Shown here: positions 35,916 to 45,281 of the stretch, one piece after another
Layout: the number at the start of each line of letters is the position of its first letter
Numbering within the stretch: the first letter of the stretch is position 1
Source of the DNA: Pseudomonadota bacterium
Lineage (GTDB): Bacteria; Bdellovibrionota; UBA1018
Assembly (NCBI GenBank): GCA_027485695.1
Contig: JAIXQO010000003.1
Location: 372,001-436,000 of the forward strand
DNA: 64,000 nt
Direction: 5' to 3'
The notes under the pieces: generated by a model
Told to the model about the DNA's origin: nothing
Databases searched by the model: none
Seen by the model: only the letters and a program-made list of their open reading frames with translations
Translations under genes and position numbers: made by a program

Positions 35916-36221
35916 ATGGCAGATTTAGCAGCGGCAAAAACTCAGAACGTTCAACCACCGGTTCAGTCGTTGGATTTCATCCTCGATGTTCCTCTCAAGG
36001 TGACCGTCGAACTCGGTCGAGCTCGGATGGCCATTCGCGAAATTCTCCAGCTGACGCAAGGATCGGTCATCGAACTTCAGAAGTTCGCGGGCGAACCCCT
36101 CGAAGTCCTCGTGAACGACAAACTCATCGCACGCGGTGAGACCGTGGTCGTCAACGAAAAATTCGGGATTCGTCTGACTGACATCATTTCCCCAGTTGAG
36201 CGCATCGAACAATTGAAGTGA
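35916..36221 (+). CDS. fliN: Flagellar motor switch protein FliN
   Basis: 101 residues. A single SPOA domain with the typical LDFILDVPLKVTVELGRARM start and the motifs LQLTQGSVIELQKFAGEPLE and VLVNDKLIARGETVVVNEKF. FliN forms the lower C-ring and docks FliH. A strong SD (AGGAGG) precedes it, 47 bases after fliM. Confidence 0.97.
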   Translation: MADLAAAKTQNVQPPVQSLDFILDVPLKVTVELGRARMAIREILQLTQGSVIELQKFAGEPLEVLVNDKLIARGETVVVNEKFGIRLTDIISPVERIEQLK

Positions 36222-36258
36222 TTTTCAGGTCTTCGAAAAACCTAAGGATAAGGTCGAC

Positions 36259-37545
36259 ATGAGATTCTCGAGTTCCCGCACTATCATTGCCATCGTGGCG
36301 TTCGCGCTCAGCGCGAGCTCTTCATTTGCCGGTATCAACCTGAAATCGGTCCAAGTTTCCGAGGGCTCTCAGGTAGATTTCCTGTTCGATGGCAAGATCG
36401 AACCGGGGCAGGTGAAAACCGAATTCGTTCGTGAGCACATTCAGCTCAGCCTCGCGAATGTCGCCGTTTATCCGGCCAAGGTGAACCTGATTCAGGGGCG
36501 TGAGATGACCAAGGTTTTCGCCTATCAATTCGCGCCTCAAGTGGTTCGGCTCCGGGTTTCCATGAAAATGGACGCCGAAAAATATCAGAACCGGCTTCAG
36601 GTCAAAACGAATGGAAAAGTCCTGACTCTGAAAATCGACGGCGCAGATATCGTAGTGGGCGCGCAGACGGCACCAGCGACGGATAGTGTCAAGACGGCTG
36701 CCTCTGCGCCGGCACGTAAGGATGCCCCAGACAGTACGAACGATTTGAATGCCGAAGAGAAGAAACTCCTTGAACCGGTCCTGAAGAAGGAAACGCTCGG
36801 CCGAGAATCTAAGGAGTCCAAAGAATCAAAAGACGGCAAGGAGTCGAAAATTTCTCCTGTCGAAGCCAAGAGCAATCGCCTGACCTCTGGAAAAAACCCG
36901 GTGAGCCCCTTTCGTGCGATCGGCACTCTGCTCCTCGTAGTCGGACTCTTCGGAGTTCTGGTTTATTTCATGAAGAAATTTCGCCAAGATGCTTCGACCA
37001 CAAAAGGAATCAAAGGTTTCTTGGGCAAGCTCGGCGCGAATGTCGGTCAAAAACGCTTAATTTCCGTTGTCGCGACCATGAGTTTAGGACCGAAGAAGAG
37101 TATCTCTGTAGTTCGCATCCAAAACCGCATGCTGGTTTTGGGCATGACGAACGAGTCTGTCAATCTCATCACGGAATTTAGGGCGGACGAAGAGAGTCCG
37201 GATGGTTTAGGCGATTCGATGAACCTAAAAGATTTTGCCGACGGCATTCGCGGTCTCGATGAACCGGCGATCGCGCCCGCACCGGCGAAACGAGTAGCTC
37301 CCGTGGCGACGGAGACTCGCCGTGCATCGATTGCGCCTGCGGAACCTCGCCACCCGAATCCGAACGCAGCGGGGAGTCGAGCCGTGAACTCCTATCTGAA
37401 CGCCCGCGAATCTCGAATGCCGGTTTACGATGAACCAGCGGTGCCTACGTCGCCGGCGTTCCAAGAAGTACTGAAGCAAGAGAATGCAAAAGCAAGCGTT
37501 CGTGCTCAGATTCGCTCCAAGCTCGAGGGCCTGAAACCACTATGA
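36259..37545 (+). CDS. fliO: Flagellar biosynthesis protein FliO with AMIN-like periplasmic domain
   Basis: 428 residues, about three times the usual length. A signal-like N-terminus (IVAFALSASSSFA) leads into a beta-rich domain (about residues 26-130, LQVKTNGKVLTLKIDGADIV) resembling an AMIN domain, then a charged Lys/Glu/Ser linker with repeated KESK-type units, one membrane segment (IGTLLLVVGLFGVLVYFMKK, about 220-242) and the FliO cytoplasmic segment (KRLISVVATMSLGPKKSISV). FliO is a scaffold for the FliP pore. It overlaps fliP by four bases. Confidence 0.88.
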   Translation: MRFSSSRTIIAIVAFALSASSSFAGINLKSVQVSEGSQVDFLFDGKIEPGQVKTEFVREHIQLSLANVAVYPAKVNLIQGREMTKVFAYQFAPQVVRLRVSMKMDAEKYQNRLQVKTNGKVLTLKIDGADIVVGAQTAPATDSVKTAASAPARKDAPDSTNDLNAEEKKLLEPVLKKETLGRESKESKESKDGKESKISPVEAKSNRLTSGKNPVSPFRAIGTLLLVVGLFGVLVYFMKKFRQDASTTKGIKGFLGKLGANVGQKRLISVVATMSLGPKKSISVVRIQNRMLVLGMTNESVNLITEFRADEESPDGLGDSMNLKDFADGIRGLDEPAIAPAPAKRVAPVATETRRASIAPAEPRHPNPNAAGSRAVNSYLNARESRMPVYDEPAVPTSPAFQEVLKQENAKASVRAQIRSKLEGLKPL

Positions 37546-38342
37546 AAAAAGTTTTCCCGGCCTTCGTTGCAGCGTTGCTCTTTGCCTTGATGGCGCCCGC
37601 GCTTGCGCTCGCCGTCGATGGCGGGGGACAGAGCGCGTACTCGCCGGGTACTTCGGGAATTTCTCTCCCGTCCCTTTCTCTTTCATTTGGTCAAGGGGGG
37701 GCTTCGAAACCCGCCGATACGGTAGCAGTCCTTCGCATCATCATGATGCTGACCGTGCTCAGCCTTGCGCCGGCTATTTTGATCCTGATGACTTCGTTCA
37801 CTCGGATCGTTGTCGTGCTCTCATTCCTCAGGCAAGCGATCGGTACGCCTCAGTTGCCTCCCAACCAGCTCATTGTCGGACTGTCGTTGTTTTTGAGTTT
37901 TTTCGTGATGGCTCCCACTTGGAAACAGGTTTCCGCGAACGCGCTGGAACCTTATATGAGTGAACGAATCAGCCAAGAAGAAGCGTTCAAAGCTGCAGAA
38001 AAACCGATTCGTGAATTCATGTTCGCGCAGACTCGTGAAAAAGATCTCGAACTTTTTCTCTCACTCTCCAAAGAGGCTAAGCCGGCAACTCGCGAAGACG
38101 TTCCTACTTACGTGCTGATTCCTTCTTTTGTGATCAGTGAGCTGAAAAGCGCGTTTCAGATTGGCTTCATGCTTTATCTACCGTTTCTTGTGCTCGACAT
38201 GATTGTCGCAAGCGTGCTGATGGCAATGGGTATGATGATGGTGCCTCCGGCCGCGATCGCGCTTCCTTTCAAGGTTCTGCTTTTCGTTCTCGTCGATGGC
38301 TGGGATCTGGTCGTCGGAAGCTTGGTGAAGAGTTTCGGATAA
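37542..38342 (+). CDS. fliP: Flagellar export gate protein FliP
   Basis: 266 residues. A cleavable signal peptide (VAALLFALMAPALALA), then four membrane segments. The family signature is clear: LMTSFTRIVVVLSFLRQAIG and TPQLPPNQLIVGLSLFLSFF, and MVPPAAIALPFKVLLFVLVD. FliP pentamers form the export pore with FliQ and FliR. Coupled to fliO by ATGA overlap. Confidence 0.97.
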   Translation: MKKVFPAFVAALLFALMAPALALAVDGGGQSAYSPGTSGISLPSLSLSFGQGGASKPADTVAVLRIIMMLTVLSLAPAILILMTSFTRIVVVLSFLRQAIGTPQLPPNQLIVGLSLFLSFFVMAPTWKQVSANALEPYMSERISQEEAFKAAEKPIREFMFAQTREKDLELFLSLSKEAKPATREDVPTYVLIPSFVISELKSAFQIGFMLYLPFLVLDMIVASVLMAMGMMMVPPAAIALPFKVLLFVLVDGWDLVVGSLVKSFG

Positions 38343-38366
38343 ACGATTTTTCAAGGAGTGTGGGCA

Positions 38367-38636
38367 ATGGGTGAAGAGGCAGTTCTTGCGATCGGCTCCG
38401 AAGCAATCAAAGTAATGATCATGATCGGTGGGCCGCTTCTGCTGGCGGCGATGGCGATCGGTATCGTCGTGAGTGTGATTCAGGCGATCACCCAGATCAA
38501 CGAGAGCACGCTGACGTTCATCCCAAAAATGATTGCGGTGATCTTGGTGCTGGTGGCGCTTGCGCCTTGGATGCTCGAGACGCTTCAGACCTACACGATC
38601 GATATTCTGGGTAATTTTGGTGAAATGATCCGCTAG
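38367..38636 (+). CDS. fliQ: Flagellar export gate protein FliQ
   Basis: 89 residues, the normal length, with two membrane helices (IMIGGPLLLAAMAIGIVVSV and MIAVILVLVALAPWMLETLQ). The ATG at 38367 has SD AAGGAG with good spacing and is chosen over a GTG nine bases upstream. Motif ITQINESTLTFIPKM is the FliQ loop. Confidence 0.96.
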   Translation: MGEEAVLAIGSEAIKVMIMIGGPLLLAAMAIGIVVSVIQAITQINESTLTFIPKMIAVILVLVALAPWMLETLQTYTIDILGNFGEMIR

Positions 38637-38660
38637 TCTTGACGGAGAACAGTTCAAACC

Positions 38661-39473
38661 ATGGGTAGTCTTTTTCAGTTCAACGAAGAGGAGATACTGA
38701 CGTTTTTCGCGGTGCTGGTCCGCTACAGCACGCTCGTCGCTCTTTTGCCGCTCTTCGGTGACCGATTCATTCCGACTCCCGTGAAAGTCCTACTCTCGCT
38801 TGCAATCACGGTGGCGCTCTATCCGGGCCTGGTAAAAACGGGTTTGGTCCGCCCTTATGAGGCGACGATTTGGTCGAAAACTGCCGGCGGAATCATTCTC
38901 ACTATTGGTTCTGAGGCGTTTGTCGGAGTCACGATCGGGTTCGTGGCTAAACTGTTTTTTGATGCGATTTCGATGGGCGCAAACTTCATCGGTTCTCAGA
39001 TGGGGTTCTCGATGGCGACGATCTATGATCCGCATCATGAGGCGCACACCAACGTCGTAGCTGAGTTGCACGTCGCGCTAGCTACGTTAGCATTTTTGGC
39101 GCTGGACGGACACTCGCTGATTTTAAAAGCCGCACTGGAGAGCTATCAAATCGTTGGTCTCGGTCAGGTTTCAATGACCGCGACGACGACCGCACGTTTG
39201 ATCGAAATGGCCTCTGAAATGCTCAAGTTCGCCGTGCAACTGAGTGCACCGATCGTCATCGTCATGTTCATCGTGAACGTGGTGTTCGGAATTTTTTCTC
39301 GAACCATGCCGCAAATGAACATCCTCGTTCTTTCGTTTGCGATCACCAGTTTAGTGGGACTATTCGTTCTGTTCATTGGGCTACCAGAATTCATGAACGC
39401 CTCGGTCGAGATCATGGCCAAGAGCGAGGAGTGGATGACGGGAATCCTCTACTCCATGCGGGGAGGGTCCTAA
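38661..39473 (+). CDS. fliR: Flagellar export gate protein FliR
   Basis: 270 residues with six hydrophobic segments. Typical motifs are VGVTIGFVAKLFFDAISMGA and NFIGSQMGFSMATIYDP. FliR completes the FliPQR pore and contacts FlhB, which is encoded next, three bases after its stop. SD GGAG precedes the ATG. Confidence 0.96.
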   Translation: MGSLFQFNEEEILTFFAVLVRYSTLVALLPLFGDRFIPTPVKVLLSLAITVALYPGLVKTGLVRPYEATIWSKTAGGIILTIGSEAFVGVTIGFVAKLFFDAISMGANFIGSQMGFSMATIYDPHHEAHTNVVAELHVALATLAFLALDGHSLILKAALESYQIVGLGQVSMTATTTARLIEMASEMLKFAVQLSAPIVIVMFIVNVVFGIFSRTMPQMNILVLSFAITSLVGLFVLFIGLPEFMNASVEIMAKSEEWMTGILYSMRGGS

Positions 39474-39476
39474 GCG

Positions 39477-40562
39477 ATGGCTGAGGGCGGAGACGACCGC
39501 GACACAGAAGACCTATTAGACGACCCCTCCCAATCGAAGATTGACGAACTTCGGGAGAAAGGCCAGGTAGCGCAGTCGCGCGAGTTGACGGCGGTGCTCG
39601 TTTTTTTGGCGACGGCTTCTAGTCTCTATGCGTTCGCGCCCGGAATGGTCCGCGACGTCATGGCTTATATGCGCGAGACGTTCGAAACGACACAATACAC
39701 CAAGGTCGATTTCACCCAAGGTAACTTCATCGGTGAGTCCTTGCTCAAGGCGCTTAAGCTCATGGTGCTGGTGAGTCTACCGGTCGCTGCGAGCGGGTTT
39801 GTCGTCGGCATTCTTGCGAGCTTCGTTCAAGTGGGGTCCGTATTTACGGTTGAGCCGATCCAGCCGAACTTCGAAAAGATCGATCCGATCAAAGGTTTCT
39901 TCCGCGTTTTCTCCATGCGAACCATTTGGGAAGGCGTGCGTCTGGTCGTCAAGATGACGATCGCAGTTGCAATCGCAGTTTCGATCGTCAAGGCAGAGAT
40001 TTACATCGCGCCCATGCGCATGTTCTCAGACCCCAAGAGCTTAATCAGTGCATTTGGCGAAAGCTCCAAGTCCGTATTTTTTGGACTGAGCGCGATCTTT
40101 TTGGTTTTTGCTGCGGTTGATTGGTGGATGCAGCGCCGCGAGTGGTTGAAGCAAGTCCGCTTGACCAAACAAGAAGCCAAAGAAGAAGCCAAGGAACGCG
40201 ACGGTAACCCGCAGATGAAGGCGCGCGTTAAGAGCGTGCAGCGCGAGATGTCTCGTAAACGCATGATGTCGGCAATCAAGACAGCCGACGTCATCGTGAC
40301 CAACCCGACCCACATTGCGATCGCCATTCAATACGACCGCGAAAAAATGGCGGCTCCGAAAGTCGTCGCCAAGGGCGCGGACCTCATCGCTATGCGCATC
40401 CGTGAAATCGCAAAAGAAGCTGGTATTCCCATCGTCGAGAACGTCCCGCTGGCGCGTACGCTATTCAAGAGCGTGAAGCTCAATCAAGCCGTTCCGCGCG
40501 CGCTCTATCAAGCCGTCGCCGAAGTCCTGGCTTACGTCTATCGTCTCAGAGGCAAGCTCTAA
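39477..40562 (+). CDS. flhB: Flagellar type III export switch protein FlhB
   Basis: 361 residues: a charged N-terminus (DPSQSKIDELREKGQVAQSR), four membrane segments, and a cytoplasmic domain with the autocleavage site NPTH (VIVTNPTHIAIA, near residue 275) and KGADLIAMRIREIAKEAGIP. Autocleavage lets the exporter switch from rod/hook to filament substrates with FliK. It ends 13 bases from the convergent esterase gene. Confidence 0.97.
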   Translation: MAEGGDDRDTEDLLDDPSQSKIDELREKGQVAQSRELTAVLVFLATASSLYAFAPGMVRDVMAYMRETFETTQYTKVDFTQGNFIGESLLKALKLMVLVSLPVAASGFVVGILASFVQVGSVFTVEPIQPNFEKIDPIKGFFRVFSMRTIWEGVRLVVKMTIAVAIAVSIVKAEIYIAPMRMFSDPKSLISAFGESSKSVFFGLSAIFLVFAAVDWWMQRREWLKQVRLTKQEAKEEAKERDGNPQMKARVKSVQREMSRKRMMSAIKTADVIVTNPTHIAIAIQYDREKMAAPKVVAKGADLIAMRIREIAKEAGIPIVENVPLARTLFKSVKLNQAVPRALYQAVAEVLAYVYRLRGKL

Positions 40563-40575
40563 TCGGAAATTGTGA

Positions 40576-41418
40576 CTAGCGATGAGGTGAGGGGAGGCGC
40601 GAACCATACCAGGAGATATACTCGGGGAAATGATGGCGCCAGTAACCCACCTCATGTCCACCGATGCCATCGGTTCCCAGTGCGAATACGCTGGGCTGAG
40701 GAACAAGTCGCTCCAGAGTCTGTCCGAATTGGATCGTATTGGCCACGAAGGGATCACGCGCCCCGATATCGAAAAAGAGGGGCACGGAGAGCGCACGGGG
40801 ATTCCGAGCGATCAGAGAAACGGGATCGCGATTCGCGAAATCATTGCCGCGTCCGAATTCGCCCGGGAAATCTAGGTAAGTTTCCGGTTCGGTACGGAAC
40901 ACAGGGCTATGCGCTCCCACAGCTCCGAAAACGCCGGGATAATTGATCGATAGTTGGATTGCGCCATGGCCACCCATGGAAATTCCCGCTATCACTCGGC
41001 CCGCCGGTGCGGGAATGGTTCTGATTCGACGCTCGGTGAGGTGGACCCATTCGCGTACGACTGCATCACCCATGCGAACGCCGTTGCTCGCGCCATTCAT
41101 CCAGTAATAGTTCTCTCCATCCATCGCCACCATGACAAAAGGAGTTCCGCCGCGTGCGACGTGCATATCGAGTGCCCTACAGGCATCTACGTCCCGAAGC
41201 ACGTTTCGGTCGCCGGTCCGACCATGGAGGAAGTATACGACCCCATAAGCGAGGTTCGGGTCGTATCCGTTCGGTAAAAGCGTCAACACCTTTACGCGCC
41301 AAAGAGCGCCGGGGCGCCCCGGAAGCACGGTCGATTCAAAAGACGATTCCCGCCATTCACATGCACGAGTGTTGGGCGTGAACAGAAGAGAGAGCAATGC
41401 AAAGCAAAAGATTTTCAC
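40576..41418 (-). CDS. Exported esterase D-like alpha/beta-hydrolase
   Basis: 280 residues with a signal peptide (IFCFALLSLLFTPNTRA). The nucleophile motif is GISMGGHGA, with Asp in DIGARDPF and His in GGHEVGYWRHHFPEYI, matching the putative esterase/antigen 85 class of alpha/beta-hydrolases (VYFLHGRTGDRN is the oxyanion region). The substrate is unknown. It lies between flhB and flhA on the opposite strand, interrupting block 3. Confidence 0.88.
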   Translation of the reverse strand: MKIFCFALLSLLFTPNTRACEWRESSFESTVLPGRPGALWRVKVLTLLPNGYDPNLAYGVVYFLHGRTGDRNVLRDVDACRALDMHVARGGTPFVMVAMDGENYYWMNGASNGVRMGDAVVREWVHLTERRIRTIPAPAGRVIAGISMGGHGAIQLSINYPGVFGAVGAHSPVFRTEPETYLDFPGEFGRGNDFANRDPVSLIARNPRALSVPLFFDIGARDPFVANTIQFGQTLERLVPQPSVFALGTDGIGGHEVGYWRHHFPEYISWYGSRLPSPHR

Positions 41419-41627
41419 GAACCGCGTTTATCGCAATTACAAATCGAGTGATACACCAAAATAAGCATTTTTCTGAACAGCTTTAGGTACGGTTCCACGA
41501 TAGGGAGTGGGAATCGTGTCAAAAAAGTTTCGAAAATTTTGCTCGAAAAAATAGCCAATTTTTCAACATCACCGCTAAAACACCGTCGATTGCAGATGAG
41601 AAAGTTTTCAGGTTACCATAATGAACG

Positions 41628-43709
41628 ATGGGTGCTTTGCTCGATAAAATCGGGAAAAATTCTGATCTAGGCATAGCATTTGGCCTCGTTGCGGTTCTTG
41701 CCGTACTCGTGGTCCCGATGCCGCCATTCATTCTCGACCTCTTCTTGGTGCTCGCGTTCGCGCTGTCGGTGATGCTGATGCTCACCTCGGTTTACGCGCA
41801 AAAAGCACTCGATTTCTCGGTATTTCCTTCGCTCCTGCTTGTGACGACGCTTCTGCGCCTTTCGCTAAACGTAGCGACCACACGAAAAATTCTTCTCTCC
41901 GGTGCAGAAGAAGGAACCGCGGCCGCGGGCGAGGTCATCAAAGCGTTCGGTGAATTCGTCGTCGGTGGAAATTACGCCGTCGGTATCGTGGTGTTCACGA
42001 TCCTCGTCATCATCAATTTCATCGTCATCACCAAAGGTGCTGGTCGTGTCGCCGAAGTCGCGGCGCGATTCACCTTGGACGCCATGCCGGGCAAGCAGAT
42101 GGCGATCGACGCCGACTTGAACGCTGGTCTCATCAATGAAGAAGAGGCGAGACGCCGGCGAACCGAGATTGCCAAAGAGGCAGACTTCTACGGAGCCATG
42201 GACGGTGCGAGCAAGTTCGTCCGCGGGGACGCCATTGCTGGTATTTTGATTGTTGTCGTGAATATCGTCGGCGGTATCCTGATCGGTACCATCCAAAAAG
42301 GTATGGATATCGGCCGAGCCGCCGAAGTTTTCACGCTCCTCACGATCGGTGATGGATTGATCACCCAAATTCCGGCCCTCATCGTCTCCACGGCCGCTGG
42401 TATCATCGTCACGCGTACTGCTAGTGGTACGAACTACTCACAGGAATTCACTCGTCAGTTGTTTATGAATCCCAAAGCTCTCATGGCGTCGGCCGGAGTG
42501 GTGGGTTTCATGGGAATCATCCCGGGGCTGCCGACGATTCCATTTTTTATCATGGGTGGCGGACTCTACGGCATCGCACGTCGCGTGAGCCGCAAAGACA
42601 AAGAAGTCGCAGACGCCAAGGTCCGCAAGGAAACCGAAGAACGCGCGAAACCAACGCAAGAAAAACTCGAAAACTTGCTTACAGTCGATACGCTCGAACT
42701 CGAAGTGGGGTACGGTCTCATCAACATTGTCGACGCCGATCAAAACGGCGACCTGCTGGAGCGGATCACGAACATTCGCAAACAGTTCGCACTCGACTTG
42801 GGCATCATCGTTCCGCCGCTCCGGATCCGCGACAACTTGGAGCTCAAGCCCGGCGATTACCAAGTGCTCCTCAAAGGTGTGCAGATCGGCACCGGTTCAC
42901 TCATGGTCGGGCATTTGCTCGCGATGGATCCGGGCAACGTTTCTGATCCGGTGGCCGGTATTCCCACCAAAGAACCTGCGTTCGGACTCGATGCGCTTTG
43001 GATCACCCCTCGGCAAAAAGAAGATGCGAACTACGCTGGCTACACAGTGGTGGATCTCTCAACAGTGATTGCGACCCACCTCACAGAACTCGTACGTTCG
43101 TACGCGTCGGAATTGCTCGGGCGCCAGGAGCTTCAGCAATTGCTCGATTCGCTCAAGGCGACGGCGCCGAAAGTGATCGAGGACCTGATCCCGAACCTGC
43201 TCCCAGTCGGTACTGTGCTCAAGGTTCTCAAGACCTTGCTGCGTGAAGGCGTTTCGATTCGAGATCTCAAAACGATTCTGGAAGCACTCGCCGAGGCGGC
43301 ACCTTCGCAAAAAGATCCGACGCTTCTCACGGAGCAGGTACGTACGGCGCTTGCTCGTCAGATCACCAAGAAGTTAGTCGGCACCGAGGGCGAGCTTCAG
43401 CTACTCACCTTGGATCGCAATATCGAGGAGACGATCGCGGGTGGAATCATCCATACGGATCAAGGCCAGCAGTTGTCGCTGGATCCAGAGTTTGTTCGTC
43501 ACTTCATCGGGGATCTGAACTCACAGGTCATGGAATCGTCCCAGTTCTCCAGCCACACCGTGATCCTTTGCAGTCCGATGATTCGAAGCCACCTCAAAGG
43601 GCTCATCGATCGATTTATTCCGAATATAGCTGTGTTGTCCCACAACGAAATCACCCCCAACGTTCAGGTCAAGAGCCTGGGCACCGTGAGGTTGAGCCAT
43701 GCAAGTTAA
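41628..43709 (+). CDS. flhA: Flagellar export gate protein FlhA
   Basis: 693 residues. N-terminal membrane half with seven or eight helices and the FHIPEP-family motif LLRLSLNVATTRKILLSG and DAMPGKQMAIDADLNAGLIN; C-terminal cytoplasmic ring domain (VREGVSIRDLKTILEALAEA region, VILCSPMIRSHLKGLIDRFI). FlhA selects substrates and couples the proton motive force to export. The ATG at 41628 is used; another ATG at 41621 runs into a stop. It overlaps flhF by 11 bases. Confidence 0.97.
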   Translation: MGALLDKIGKNSDLGIAFGLVAVLAVLVVPMPPFILDLFLVLAFALSVMLMLTSVYAQKALDFSVFPSLLLVTTLLRLSLNVATTRKILLSGAEEGTAAAGEVIKAFGEFVVGGNYAVGIVVFTILVIINFIVITKGAGRVAEVAARFTLDAMPGKQMAIDADLNAGLINEEEARRRRTEIAKEADFYGAMDGASKFVRGDAIAGILIVVVNIVGGILIGTIQKGMDIGRAAEVFTLLTIGDGLITQIPALIVSTAAGIIVTRTASGTNYSQEFTRQLFMNPKALMASAGVVGFMGIIPGLPTIPFFIMGGGLYGIARRVSRKDKEVADAKVRKETEERAKPTQEKLENLLTVDTLELEVGYGLINIVDADQNGDLLERITNIRKQFALDLGIIVPPLRIRDNLELKPGDYQVLLKGVQIGTGSLMVGHLLAMDPGNVSDPVAGIPTKEPAFGLDALWITPRQKEDANYAGYTVVDLSTVIATHLTELVRSYASELLGRQELQQLLDSLKATAPKVIEDLIPNLLPVGTVLKVLKTLLREGVSIRDLKTILEALAEAAPSQKDPTLLTEQVRTALARQITKKLVGTEGELQLLTLDRNIEETIAGGIIHTDQGQQLSLDPEFVRHFIGDLNSQVMESSQFSSHTVILCSPMIRSHLKGLIDRFIPNIAVLSHNEITPNVQVKSLGTVRLSHAS

Positions 43710-45117
43710 GAAGTTCGAAGCCCCGACCATTCAAGAGGCGCTCGATGCCATTAAGCGGGAGCTAGGCCCGGAGGCGATCATTCTTCAGACGAAACGGAAC
43801 AAAAAAGGTTTCGGTCTCCTCAATGGCGCAAGTGTGGAAATCACCGCCGCCGTGAGCGAGCGGTCGATCCAAAAGAAAACCTACCTGGAAAGCCGAGTTC
43901 CCGAAGCAACGGCCGAACGAATCAAGGGCATGCCCGCATCTCAGCAAGCTAAACTGATGGACCAAGCCATCGAGCGCAAACGGCCCGGACAAAAAACCGG
44001 CGCCGGTGCGACAGCCGCGGCTCTCGTACGTGGACGTGCGTCGGCTGGGTACAACGACTCGTATGCGAACGGCGCCTCGGTTTCCGACGCTCCACAGGCT
44101 CCGACCCCGGAGCAGGCGGCCAACATCACGCAAAAACGCTATATCGATATCGACCCAGAAAACAATCCGGTCACGGTGACTCCGGCGCGCCCGAAGGCGG
44201 GACTCGGTCTCACCATGGAAGAAGAGCTTCGAGAGCTCAAGCGGATGTTAGCTGATCTTCAGATCTCTCAAAACGAAGCTCCGGCGCGCGCATCTGCAAA
44301 CGAGGGTGAATCGTTTGATGAATCTCATCGTGCACTCAAAGACGCTTTCGAGCATTTAATCCTCGCCGGGATCGATCGCAAGCTTGCGCGTGCGTTCCTA
44401 AAACGCGCCGAATTCGAATTAAGTCCTGCGCTCGTTCAAGATCCAGATGCGGTGTTGGACCAAATCGCGCTTGAGGTGATGAACTCCGTCTCGATTCGCA
44501 CATTCTTTGATAAAAAAGACGGTTCAAGCGGTCGCAAGGTGATCGCGCTCATTGGTCCGACGGGAGTAGGTAAGACCACGACGCTTGCCAAGATTGCCTC
44601 GCACGCGATTTTCGATCAGAAGAAAAAAGTCGGTCTCATCAATTTGGATACTTTTAAGGTGGGTGCGACCGAACAGCTATCCACTTACGCGAAGCTTCTC
44701 AATGTGCCGTTTCGTTCAGTCAGCGGCGAAGAAGAACTCAAAACGGCGCTTCAAGATTTCCAATCATTAGATCTCGTGCTCGTCGATACGACTGGAAGAT
44801 CTCAGAGAGATCAAGACTCACTCATCGAGCTGAGGCGGTTACTGTCCTCGCAGAATGTAGAAGTCGAAAATCACCTCTGCTTGAGCGCGACGACACGGGA
44901 CGCCGAAGCGCTCGATATTCAGGCCCGATTCGCGGTGCTGAAGCCACAGAGTTTGGTCGTAACGAAACTTGATGAGGCGATCACGCATGGGATGATTCTC
45001 AATGTCTCCGTTCGCGCCAAACTCCCGCTCAGTTTCTTTACGACAGGACAGCGAGTTCCCGAAGATTTCGAAGCCGCGACTAAGGAGCGTGTTGCGGCAC
45101 TGGTCATGGATTTGTAG
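43699..45117 (+). CDS. flhF: Flagellar SRP-type GTPase FlhF
   Basis: 472 residues. A basic N-terminal domain begins MQVKKFEAPTIQEALDAIKR, followed by a variable linker, then the SRP-type NG domain: GPTGVGKTTTLAKIA (G1), DTTGRSQRDQ (G3) and TKLDEA (G4). FlhF fixes the pole at which a flagellum is built in polarly flagellated bacteria, which fits a predatory vibrioid lifestyle. No flhG/fleN partner follows; fliA comes next after 164 bases. Confidence 0.96.
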   Translation: MQVKKFEAPTIQEALDAIKRELGPEAIILQTKRNKKGFGLLNGASVEITAAVSERSIQKKTYLESRVPEATAERIKGMPASQQAKLMDQAIERKRPGQKTGAGATAAALVRGRASAGYNDSYANGASVSDAPQAPTPEQAANITQKRYIDIDPENNPVTVTPARPKAGLGLTMEEELRELKRMLADLQISQNEAPARASANEGESFDESHRALKDAFEHLILAGIDRKLARAFLKRAEFELSPALVQDPDAVLDQIALEVMNSVSIRTFFDKKDGSSGRKVIALIGPTGVGKTTTLAKIASHAIFDQKKKVGLINLDTFKVGATEQLSTYAKLLNVPFRSVSGEEELKTALQDFQSLDLVLVDTTGRSQRDQDSLIELRRLLSSQNVEVENHLCLSATTRDAEALDIQARFAVLKPQSLVVTKLDEAITHGMILNVSVRAKLPLSFFTTGQRVPEDFEAATKERVAALVMDL

Positions 45118-45281
45118 GGGTTTCATCCCTCGTGTCAAAAACGACACGCCGGGAAAATAAGGGTTAATGTCGAGATTGGGCTTGAGAATAAATATTGGAT
45201 TCACCCCGATCACGACGAGAGAATAGTCTGATAAACTTAGGTGTAGAGTTTTGGCAAGCCAAGGATTAGGCGAGGTAAATC

